From assembly GCA_950073955.1 (NCBI GenBank), contig CATMRH010000024.1, positions 1-16,035 of the forward strand: DNA of 16,035 nucleotides, read 5' to 3'. A program made the position numbers and the translations under genes. Below, piece by piece: positions 1-5,495 of the stretch. Each line of letters opens with the position of its first letter. Position 1 is the stretch's first letter. This DNA is from an uncultured archaeon (GTDB lineage: Archaea > Thermoproteota > Nitrososphaeria > Nitrososphaerales > Nitrosopumilaceae). The notes beneath the pieces are model-generated. The model was given only the letters and a program-made list of their open reading frames with translations. It had not been told where the DNA came from and ran no database searches.

Positions 1-346
1 TTCAAAGGGGAGAGCAATTGGTTCAAGGTATCATCTATCAGATAAAGAAAAATTATTTATCAAAAAATTAGGTATTGGAGATTTTACAAGTATAGGCAGC
101 TCATTAAAGGTTGGAAAGATCAGTTCGGGAGAAGCTGAAGTATACATCACAACTACAGACAAAATGAAGGAATGGGATTCAGCTGCATCTTATTGTATTA
201 TTTCAGAAGCAGGAGGAAAAATGACAGATATGTTAGGCAATGATATCACATACAATAATAAAGAAGTTTTTCACCAAAATGGAATTCTAGTAACAAATGG
301 ATTAGTTCATAATAAAATAGTTGCAGAATTTAAAAAATTAGAGTAG
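1..346 (+). CDS. cysQ: 3'(2'),5'-bisphosphate nucleotidase / inositol monophosphatase family protein (3' part)
   Basis: The reading frame is open from base 2 and ends at TAG 344-346, so only the C-terminal ~114 residues are in the window. The frame holds the family's second metal-binding motif, KEWDSAA followed by ISEAGG; the Asp codon is at 176-178. This is the W-D-x-A signature of the Mg-dependent, Li-sensitive phosphatase fold. The family includes inositol monophosphatase, FBPase-like enzymes and CysQ, which hydrolyses 3'-phosphoadenosine 5'-phosphate (PAP) to AMP. CysQ is preferred because the convergent neighbour is APS kinase, whose product PAPS leaves PAP after sulfate transfer. That is inference from context; inositol phosphatase remains possible. 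The gene overlaps the 3' end of cysC by 9 bases (338-346). Confidence 0.75.
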   Translation, partial: SKGRAIGSRYHLSDKEKLFIKKLGIGDFTSIGSSLKVGKISSGEAEVYITTTDKMKEWDSAASYCIISEAGGKMTDMLGNDITYNNKEVFHQNGILVTNGLVHNKIVAEFKKLE

Positions 347-853
347 ATTTCTTCCGTTAAGAAAATTCTTTACTTTTTTTGCACTATCTGATAGCGAATC
401 ATGTTCTGTATCAATTACTAAATCTGGGGTTTCTGGAGCTTCATAAGGATCATCAATTCCTGTAAATCCTTTGATTTCCCCTTTTCTTGCCTTGGCATAC
501 ATGCCTTTGACATCTCTTTCTTCACATTTTTCAATCGAACACTTTACAAAACATTCTGCAAACTGTTCACCTGCATCAATAATCTTTCTAGCACTTTCTC
601 TATTGTCAATATATGGTGATACTAGAGATACTATACTTGGAACACCATGATTTAACAAAAGCTTAGCCAAATGAGCAACTTTTTTGTTGTGCTCATCACG
701 CCCCGCTTTTGAAAAGTCTTTTGGTGAAAACCATTCTCTTAGTTCGTCACCATCAAGCATTGCCAAATTTGGGATATCTTTTTGCAGATCTTTTACGATG
801 GTAGTCTTACCTGAACAAGGAAGACCAGTCATCCAAAGAACAAAAGGTTTCAT
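338..853 (-). CDS. cysC: Adenylyl-sulfate (APS) kinase
   Basis: This 171-residue cytosolic kinase phosphorylates adenosine 5'-phosphosulfate with ATP to make PAPS, the donor for sulfate assimilation and sulfation. The P-loop GLPCSGKTT is at residues 10-18. LDGDELR (33-39) matches the LDGDxxR substrate motif of the family. SP at 79-80 sits where the CysC active-site serine region lies. FTGIDDPYEAPETPDLVIDT (130-149) is the characteristic lid/C-terminal segment. Length is normal for a stand-alone CysC; there is no sulfurylase domain. The ATG start (851-853) lies directly before the P-loop strand, and a TATA-like box centred about 26 bases upstream suggests a leaderless message. It lies 37 bases downstream of the hemerythrin gene on the same strand but appears to have its own promoter. 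It is convergent with the cysQ-like gene. Confidence 0.88.
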   Translation of the reverse strand: MKPFVLWMTGLPCSGKTTIVKDLQKDIPNLAMLDGDELREWFSPKDFSKAGRDEHNKKVAHLAKLLLNHGVPSIVSLVSPYIDNRESARKIIDAGEQFAECFVKCSIEKCEERDVKGMYAKARKGEIKGFTGIDDPYEAPETPDLVIDTEHDSLSDSAKKVKNFLNGRNLL

Positions 854-874
854 AAATCAAAATCCCGTAACTAC

Positions 875-882
875 CAATAAAG
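875..882 (-). promoter_or_regulatory. TATA-like box of cysC
   Basis: On the minus strand this reads CTTTATTG. Its centre is about 26 bases before the ATG at 853, the spacing expected for an archaeal leaderless transcript. It lies in the 37-base gap after the hemerythrin gene, so cysC can be transcribed separately. Confidence 0.45.
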
Positions 883-890
883 AGCTTACG

Positions 891-1433
891 TTAATTTTGA
901 AACCAAGGTTGATTTTCTAGATATTCAATCTCTTTAATCATATCTTCCATTTTTTTTGAAATTGTCATAACTGATTTAAATTGTTCATACATATCATGTT
1001 CTTCTTCTCTTGAGAGTACTTCCGATTCGGCTTTATCAAAAAAGTTTTCTTCTTTAGTTTTATGGTCCATCAGAAATATAGAATATGTTTTTAGATACCT
1101 AGCAACGGGTTCTCTTGCATCTTCTCCTTCTTTCCATCTTTTAAGATGTTTTTTAATCTGTAATGCAATTCTTCTAGAAAACTCATGTTCTATTAACAAA
1201 GCTCTAATTTCTTGTTTAAGATGATCATAGCTTGCAACACAAGGAAAATAGGAATCTTCCTCTCTTGAATAATGAATAGAATCTAAGAATTCATCTATAA
1301 CTAATGAAATTTTATCAAGATCAGATAAAGGAATGTTTTTTCCGGCATAAAGTTCTGTATAACACTTTATGATCACCTTCTCTAATCGTATAATTTGTTT
1401 GTGATCCTTGCGTAATTCGTCTGTTGCACTCAA
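891..1433 (-). CDS. Hemerythrin HHE cation-binding domain protein
   Basis: This 180-residue protein is predicted to be an all-alpha cytosolic di-iron protein. Candidate metal ligands sit in the usual order: H11, H54 with E58 (HxxxE), H83-E84, and H124 with E128 (HxxxE). This is the pattern of the hemerythrin/HHE family, which binds O2, NO or iron, or serves in oxidative or nitrosative stress sensing. The C-terminal 40 residues are charged and helical (EEEHDMYEQ onward) and lie outside the core bundle. The start is TTG 1431-1433, because no Met occurs again until residue 122 and the first ligand lies only ten residues in. A TATA-like box and a 9-base inverted repeat lie just upstream. The exact physiological ligand cannot be told from sequence. 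Confidence 0.82.
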   Translation of the reverse strand: MSATDELRKDHKQIIRLEKVIIKCYTELYAGKNIPLSDLDKISLVIDEFLDSIHYSREEDSYFPCVASYDHLKQEIRALLIEHEFSRRIALQIKKHLKRWKEGEDAREPVARYLKTYSIFLMDHKTKEENFFDKAESEVLSREEEHDMYEQFKSVMTISKKMEDMIKEIEYLENQPWFQN

Positions 1434-1451
1434 GCAAGAAAAGTTTGTTTC

Positions 1452-1482
1452 AGTTGATTTAATGTGTATCTAAAAATCAACT
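1452..1482 (-). promoter_or_regulatory. Promoter of the hemerythrin gene with a dyad operator candidate
   Basis: Two perfect 9-base arms, AGTTGATTT (1452-1460) and AAATCAACT (1474-1482), are separated by 13 bases, so the arm centres are about two helical turns apart. A minus-strand TATA-like ATTAAATC overlaps the proximal arm, about 26 bases before the TTG start. A dimeric regulator bound here would block TBP/TFB. This role is inferred. Confidence 0.4.
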
Positions 1483-1516
1483 ATAGAGGCTAAAATTATC
1501 AAACATATCCAGTTTA

Positions 1517-1525
1517 ACTTTTATC
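1517..1525 (+). promoter_or_regulatory. TATA-like box of the antiporter gene
   Basis: ACTTTTATC lies about 26-30 bases before the ATG at 1551, which fits a leaderless or nearly leaderless start. No Shine-Dalgarno-like sequence precedes that ATG. Confidence 0.4.
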
Positions 1526-1550
1526 AGCAGATATTTACATTCAGTCACTA

Positions 1551-2936
1551 ATGAACCCCATAACTTTGTCTGTTTTGAATTTGATCAGAGGACAAGTTGA
1601 TGAGGCATTTTCATTATCTAATTTTGATCCAAGTTTGATTTTGGACAAAATTGCTGAGATACAAAATTCTATATCGACATTATCTATTCATGATGCACCA
1701 ATTGCTTCGGCTCATGTTATATTACTTGCAGCAGGAGTAGTAATTTTTCTTGGAGTTGCAGGAGAAGCATTCTTCAAAAAAACAGGAATTCCAGATGTAG
1801 CATTTTTAATGATTTTTGGAGTAATAATAGGACCTGTCTTTGGAATTATTCAACCTGAAGCTGTTATAGAAGTAGTACCATATTTTGCAGCACTTGCACT
1901 GATAATTATCATGTTTGATGGTGGATTACACCTAGACATTAAACATCTTGTAAAAACTGCACACTTTTCCGTAACACTAGCTGTTCTTGGTTTTATTTTA
2001 TCAGTTGTAATCATTACACTTGCCGCTCATTATGCATTGGGATGGTTATGGTTAGAGAGTATTTTGTTAGCTTCAATTGTAGGTGGAAGCAGTTCAGCAA
2101 TTGTTTTTGGTCTTGTCAGAAATATCAAAATTTCAGAAGAAGTCAAATCAATGCTAAGTTTTGAATCTGCACTAACTGATATTTTAGCCATGATTGTTGC
2201 ATTCATATTATTTGAAGCAGTGCTTATAGGACATTTTGATATACAAACATTGCAAGAAACCCTTGGAAGAGCGGTTGTTGTAGGTTTGGTTCTTGGGTTT
2301 GGGGTAGGAATTCCATGGATGTATGTTTCAACAAAGCTTGGGAATGCTCAACACGCATACATGCTTACATTAGGAATCTTGTTTGTTTTATTCTTCTTAG
2401 CAAATGAATTTGGAGAATCTGGAGCTTTAACAGCACTAGTATTTGGTTTAATGCTTGGGAACAAACGTCACCTCTCACGAATACTCAAATTTAAACTACC
2501 AAAGATTGAGGCGGATGATCCAACACATAATCAACTAACATTTTTGGTAAGATCATTCTTCTTTGTGTTTGTTGGATTGATGGCAAGTTTTGGACAAATA
2601 GAATATGTTGTATTTGGAATTTTGGTTACAATTGTTGTTTTTGGTGGAAGAATATTTGTTGGCAAGATAACGCTAACAAAAAGATTTTCCAAATTAGATA
2701 GAGCAGTGACAAACTCAATGATTCCTAGAGGATTAGCTGCAGCTGTGCTTGCCACATATCCGGTAACTATGGGTTTGTCAAATGCAGAAGCATATACACA
2801 AATCATCTTCTTTATTATTTTATCATCAGTAATTATTACAACAATTGGATTAGGAATATCAAAGAAGATTCCTCCACCTGAATCAGTTGAAGGTGGATTT
2901 GTCAAAAAACCACCTGAGGATTCACAAAGAGAATAA
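1551..2936 (+). CDS. Cation (Na+ or K+)/proton antiporter, CPA family
   Basis: This 461-residue integral membrane protein has about twelve or thirteen hydrophobic segments from residue ~55 to ~435. An amphipathic N-terminal stretch of ~50 residues precedes them and a short hydrophilic tail follows. Family marks include FDGGLHLD (122-129; compare FEGGL), the ion-site helix ESALTD (205-210), GLMLGNKR (299-306), FFFVFVGLM (336-344) and PRGLAAAVLA (392-401). These are typical of NhaP/CPA1-like exchangers that use the proton gradient to expel Na+ or K+. The usual Asn-Asp pair of CPA1 appears as T209-D210: the essential acid is kept and the Asn is not. There is no C-terminal TrkA-N domain. Ion specificity cannot be decided. 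The gene is divergent from the hemerythrin gene across 117 bases. Confidence 0.85.
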   Translation: MNPITLSVLNLIRGQVDEAFSLSNFDPSLILDKIAEIQNSISTLSIHDAPIASAHVILLAAGVVIFLGVAGEAFFKKTGIPDVAFLMIFGVIIGPVFGIIQPEAVIEVVPYFAALALIIIMFDGGLHLDIKHLVKTAHFSVTLAVLGFILSVVIITLAAHYALGWLWLESILLASIVGGSSSAIVFGLVRNIKISEEVKSMLSFESALTDILAMIVAFILFEAVLIGHFDIQTLQETLGRAVVVGLVLGFGVGIPWMYVSTKLGNAQHAYMLTLGILFVLFFLANEFGESGALTALVFGLMLGNKRHLSRILKFKLPKIEADDPTHNQLTFLVRSFFFVFVGLMASFGQIEYVVFGILVTIVVFGGRIFVGKITLTKRFSKLDRAVTNSMIPRGLAAAVLATYPVTMGLSNAEAYTQIIFFIILSSVIITTIGLGISKKIPPPESVEGGFVKKPPEDSQRE

Positions 2937-2958
2937 ATGAACGATTTATCATTTCTAC

Positions 2959-2972
2959 GCGCGCCTTATATA
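2959..2972 (+). promoter_or_regulatory. BRE plus TATA box inside the antiporter/small-gene junction
   Basis: GCGCGCC (2959-2965) is directly followed by TTATATA (2966-2972). The first part fits the eukaryotic upstream BRE consensus SSRCGCC, and the second is a good TATA box. The centre of the TATA box lies ~25 bases before the ATG at 2994. This decides the start of the next small gene in favour of that ATG. Confidence 0.55.
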
Positions 2973-2993
2973 CAAAATTTCTTTATTAATTTC

Positions 2994-3140
2994 ATGGTAG
3001 AAATTCCATCAATTCCAAAAAAAGAAAATTCATCTTTTGAAGAAAAACTATCTTGGAGAGACATTCAGGGATTAAGTTTGACATTAGAAGAACCTAGCTT
3101 TGAATTTAATGAAAAATTTCCCACTTACGCACAAGCGTAA
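2994..3140 (+). CDS. Small hypothetical protein (48 residues, leaderless start)
   Basis: I do not recognise this protein. From ATG 2994 it is 48 residues: acidic, with several Ser/Pro/Phe, no Cys, no membrane segment, ending in PTYAQA. The same frame is open back to an ATG at 2937, directly after the antiporter stop codon, giving a 67-residue alternative. I chose 2994 because the first 19 codons of the long form contain a strong BRE-TATA element correctly spaced for a leaderless transcript starting at 2994. Read-through from the antiporter could still produce the longer form. The stop codon lies inside a perfect hairpin followed by a T-tract, so the unit looks like a compact independent transcript. 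Function unknown. Confidence 0.5.
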   Translation: MVEIPSIPKKENSSFEEKLSWRDIQGLSLTLEEPSFEFNEKFPTYAQA

Positions 3141-3155
3141 GTTCAATTATTTTTT
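3123..3155 (+). terminator. Hairpin over the stop codon followed by a T-rich tract
   Basis: ACTTACGC (3123-3130), loop ACAA, GCGTAAGT (3135-3142) form a perfect 8-base-pair stem. It is followed by a T-rich run from about 3147 to 3155. The TAA stop (3138-3140) is part of the right arm. It lies between two convergent genes and could also affect the end of the TFB transcript. Confidence 0.5.
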
Positions 3156-3159
3156 TAAA

Positions 3160-4065
3160 TTATAGATCAAGTGTTTCTTTGAGACCCTTGTATCTATTTC
3201 TGATAGTTACTTCAGTAACATTTGCAGCTTCAGCAATATCACGTTGAGTTTTATCTTCACCATTTCTGACACAGGATAGGTATAATGCTGCAGCTGCTAG
3301 TCCCATTGGATCTTTTCCCGCAGAAACTTCATTTTCTTGTGCTTTTTTTAGTACTTTAACTGCAAATCTTTTAGTTTTTTCAGCAATTCCAATTCTGCTT
3401 GCAATTCTTGCAACACATTGAACTGAATCAGTTACTGGCATCTTCAAGTCGAGTTCTTTAACTAGTAATCTATAACATCTTGCAATATCTTTTCTTTTGA
3501 TGTTACCAGCTTGTTCTACATCTTTTAGATTTCTTGGAGTTCCAGTATCACGACAAGCTGCATAAAGTGATGCTGCCATCAAAGCTGAAATGGAACGACC
3601 TCGAACAAGACCTTTTTCAAGTGCTTTTCTGTAAAGGTAAGCTGCTTTTTCAATAACTGCATCATTAATTGCTAGTTTGTCTTTTAGTCTATTTAATTCA
3701 CTAAATGCTTGTCTAAAGTTTCTATCTACTGGTTCATGAACTTGACTTCTGCTGTCCCAAGTTCTGAGTCTTTCAATTGTACTTCTCATAGCTGATGAAA
3801 GTGGTCTACCAGAAGCATCTTTGTTTATAGGATTGATGATTGTTGCAAGACCCATATCATGCATTGTTAATGATGTTGGTGCACCAGCTCTTGCTCTATC
3901 GCCATGTTGGTCTTGAGAGAAGGATCTCCATTCTGGTCCAGATTCTTGTAATTTTTCGGTAATTACAAATCCACATTTGGAACAGAACATCTCTCCTGAT
4001 TCATTATCAGTAACTAATGTTCCCTGTGCGCATCTTGGACACATTTTATCTGTTTTACTTACCAT
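3160..4065 (-). CDS. tfb: Transcription initiation factor B (TFB)
   Basis: This 301-residue archaeal homologue of TFIIB recruits RNA polymerase to TBP-bound promoters. The N-terminal zinc ribbon has C9-x2-C12 and C28-x2-C31. A B-reader/linker region follows (~40-100), including PEWRSF and the GAPTSLTMHDMGLATII segment typical of TFB/TFIIB. Two cyclin-like repeats follow (~105-195 and ~200-295); the second holds AGKDPMGLAAAALYLSC and VTIRNRYK, the recognition helix region for the BRE. Length and domain order are those of a complete TFB. ATG 4063-4065 is used; a TATA-like box (TAATAAATACC) lies ~30 bases upstream. Thaumarchaea usually carry several tfb paralogues, and a broken one lies 1.1 kb away on the other strand. 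Confidence 0.95.
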   Translation of the reverse strand: MVSKTDKMCPRCAQGTLVTDNESGEMFCSKCGFVITEKLQESGPEWRSFSQDQHGDRARAGAPTSLTMHDMGLATIINPINKDASGRPLSSAMRSTIERLRTWDSRSQVHEPVDRNFRQAFSELNRLKDKLAINDAVIEKAAYLYRKALEKGLVRGRSISALMAASLYAACRDTGTPRNLKDVEQAGNIKRKDIARCYRLLVKELDLKMPVTDSVQCVARIASRIGIAEKTKRFAVKVLKKAQENEVSAGKDPMGLAAAALYLSCVRNGEDKTQRDIAEAANVTEVTIRNRYKGLKETLDL

Positions 4066-4091
4066 TCACGAGTCTAGGTTCCTCGTTATTT

Positions 4092-4102
4092 GGTATTTAT
4101 TA
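4092..4102 (-). promoter_or_regulatory. TATA-like box of tfb
   Basis: The minus strand reads TAATAAATACC. It is centred ~31 bases before the ATG at 4065, which would give a leader of about 5 bases. Confidence 0.4.
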
Positions 4103-4197
4103 ATCAACAACTTTTTCTTCAAATTTTAAGTCAGATTTGAGCTGAATAACAACAGAATAGTCATTATTGAGTAATTCAAGGAAGAATACACAAATCA

Positions 4198-4223
4198 ACT
4201 GTTAATCTAACAGTCAACGTTGA
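4198..4223 (-). terminator. Inverted repeats downstream of the 99-residue gene
   Basis: ACTGTTA-ATC-TAACAGT (4198-4214) is a perfect 7-base-pair hairpin. It is followed on the plus strand by the 10-base palindrome TCAACGTTGA (4214-4223). Both lie just after the stop codon of the minus-strand gene at 4226. There is no good T-tract on the minus strand, so the terminator role is weak; a regulator site upstream of tfb is an alternative. Confidence 0.3.
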
Positions 4224-4225
4224 AA

Positions 4226-4525
4226 CTAAGATTCTAGTTTTTCTTTGATTGTTTGAATATATTTTTTGTTGTATTCGTTGAATAGTTTAATTTTATTTTG
4301 AGACAAAGCCATAGCACCTGGCCTACTATTCACATGTTTTTCGCTGATTTTTTGTTGTTCTAAGAGCTTCTTAAGATTCTCTCTTGGTTGAGATTCTAGT
4401 TCTGCAAGTAAAATTTCAAGTTCTTTTTCAAGAATATCTTTAGTGTCAGGAATTGCAGGGGGTTCAGCACCAATGATTTCTTTGGTTGTAATTTTACCAA
4501 ATACTTTCTTGTCTAATTCAAGCAA
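4226..4525 (-). CDS. Small hypothetical, helical charged protein (99 residues)
   Basis: I do not recognise this protein. It is 99 residues, rich in Glu and Lys, without Cys or hydrophobic segments, and predicted largely helical (KDILEKELEILLAELESQ and the C-terminal KLFNEYNKKYIQTIKEKLES). A Pro-containing stretch (GAEPPAIPDTKD) lies before the first helix. The start is TTG 4523-4525, with an in-frame stop four codons upstream and no ATG available until well into the protein. A TATA box 26 bases before this TTG supports a leaderless TTG start. It is divergent from another small unknown gene at 4633. Confidence 0.6.
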   Translation of the reverse strand: MLELDKKVFGKITTKEIIGAEPPAIPDTKDILEKELEILLAELESQPRENLKKLLEQQKISEKHVNSRPGAMALSQNKIKLFNEYNKKYIQTIKEKLES

Positions 4526-4545
4526 CAGTAGAAATTAGAATTCAT

Positions 4546-4555
4546 GTTATAAATT
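4546..4555 (-). promoter_or_regulatory. TATA box deciding the TTG start at 4525
   Basis: The minus strand reads AATTTATAAC with its centre 25-26 bases from the TTG at 4525. This places the predicted transcription start at the start codon itself. Confidence 0.5.
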
Positions 4556-4616
4556 CAATTTTATTTGAAAAGAGTTTACAACAGTAACTTAATCATGCCT
4601 AAGAAGTAAATGTCTA

Positions 4617-4624
4617 CTTATAAG
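4617..4624 (+). promoter_or_regulatory. TATA box of the 94-residue gene
   Basis: CTTATAAG, a palindromic TATA-like element, is centred 24-25 bases before the second in-frame ATG (4645) but only ~12 bases before the first (4633). The spacing favours 4645 as the real leaderless start. Confidence 0.45.
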
Positions 4625-4632
4625 AAATCAAC

Positions 4633-4917
4633 ATGAGTAAAATTATGGTAATTCCGGATGACATTGAAGAATTTGTTGAAAAACACATTAAATTAATGAT
4701 TTCTCAGACTGAGACATATTTGCCTTTTATCAAAATTGTATTTCCTTACTCAAACAATGTAGCTGATAGTGTTTACAATCTAATTATTGGTAGTGCATTG
4801 TCTGTATTTGTTAATCAATTTACAATGAAGATGAAAAACCCAACTGTGGAAGATTTTACAGATTTTGGAAAGATTGCTCTTAAATATAGAGATCAAATTG
4901 ACCAGTTTTTCAAATAG
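4633..4917 (+). CDS. Small hypothetical protein (94 or 90 residues)
   Basis: I do not recognise this protein. It is compact, mixed hydrophobic and probably alpha-helical, with no Cys. The segment VADSVYNLIIGSALSVFVNQ is amphipathic rather than a clear membrane span, and the end (FGKIALKYRDQIDQFFK) is charged. Two ATGs in frame, 4633 and 4645, are possible; the TATA box spacing favours the second, which would give MVIPDDIEEF as the N-terminus. No Shine-Dalgarno-like sequence helps the first. The long AT-rich gap downstream shows no partner gene in the same direction except a decayed TFB remnant. Function unknown. Confidence 0.6.
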   Translation: MSKIMVIPDDIEEFVEKHIKLMISQTETYLPFIKIVFPYSNNVADSVYNLIIGSALSVFVNQFTMKMKNPTVEDFTDFGKIALKYRDQIDQFFK

Positions 4918-5170
4918 TCAAGTAGTTACACAGATGATTACAAATCGTGGACATTTAGTATCAATTAAGTAGTATTCAAGAAAATTATTTTTTGTTTTTA
5001 ACATTTATTACAATGTATGTAGTGTAAACAAGAATTTTGTTTTTAAAAAAAATTGAGAAAGTTTTTGTTTACAAAGTTTAGTTTTGATTACAAAATTGCC
5101 TGAACCAAATTATTTTTATTTTAGAAATACTTATTTTAGTTAGCAGTGGTAGTAAATTATTCTAGTGATT
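4918..5170. other. AT-rich intergenic stretch with one inverted repeat
   Basis: I see no gene here. The stretch has long A and T runs (for example 4986-5000 and 5039-5053). It contains a perfect 9-base inverted repeat TGTAAACAA (5023-5031) / TTGTTTACA (5065-5073) separated by 33 bases. Some of it may be the old promoter region of the decayed TFB copy that follows. Confidence 0.5.
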
Positions 5171-5458
5171 ATGATGTCAAGTGTCAATTAGATACTTGCA
5201 AAACCTACCCCGTAATAACAGATTCTGAAAGAGAAGATCAAACGAGATGCATTTGAGATACTAAAGCGCTGTGAAAATGAGGAGATTACGGCTGGAAAAC
5301 ATCCCGTAGCACAAGCTGCTGCTTCATTGTATATTTCGTGTATAATGAATGGTGAAAAAATCAGTCAAAAGAAGTTTTCAGTGGAATCTGGAGTTAGCAA
5401 TGTTACAATCAGAAACAGGGCTGTCTTAATTAAGAAAACATTAAAGCTAGTTGAGTAG
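5171..5458 (+). pseudogene. Decayed TFB gene: zinc-ribbon stub joined to the second cyclin repeat
   Basis: Read from base 5219, this stretch gives 79 codons without a stop, ending at TAG 5456-5458. They match the C-terminal cyclin repeat of TFB: TAGKHPVAQAAASLYISC and VTIRNR align with AGKDPMGLAAAALYLSC and VTIRNR of the intact TFB at 3160-4065 (31 of 69 positions identical by my hand count, no gaps). Directly upstream, in frame 1, lies DTCKTYPVITDSER, which resembles a TFB zinc-ribbon turn (C...VxTDxExGE). Before that, ATG-ATG at 5171 starts MMSSVN and runs into a stop. The reader, linker and first cyclin repeat are missing. The second repeat has no usable start codon. The divergence indicates another TFB paralogue, not a fresh copy of the neighbour. 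The zinc-ribbon part is less certain than the cyclin part. Confidence 0.75.
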
Positions 5459-5465
5459 TCTAATC

Positions 5466-5495
5466 AAAAAAAAGTCCTACAAGTTAATTGTAGGA
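5466..5495 (-). terminator. Hairpin plus T8 tract at the end of the coiled-coil protein gene
   Basis: TCCTACAA (5475-5482) and TTGTAGGA (5488-5495) form a perfect 8-base-pair stem with a 5-base loop. On the minus strand the stem is followed by a run of eight T (complement of 5466-5473). The stop codon (5477-5479) lies inside the hairpin. This looks like a bacterial-style intrinsic terminator. Confidence 0.6.

Noticed and set aside
2531..2905. A 124-codon minus-strand frame inside the antiporter gene.
   Set aside because: Antisense shadow of a well-supported membrane protein gene.
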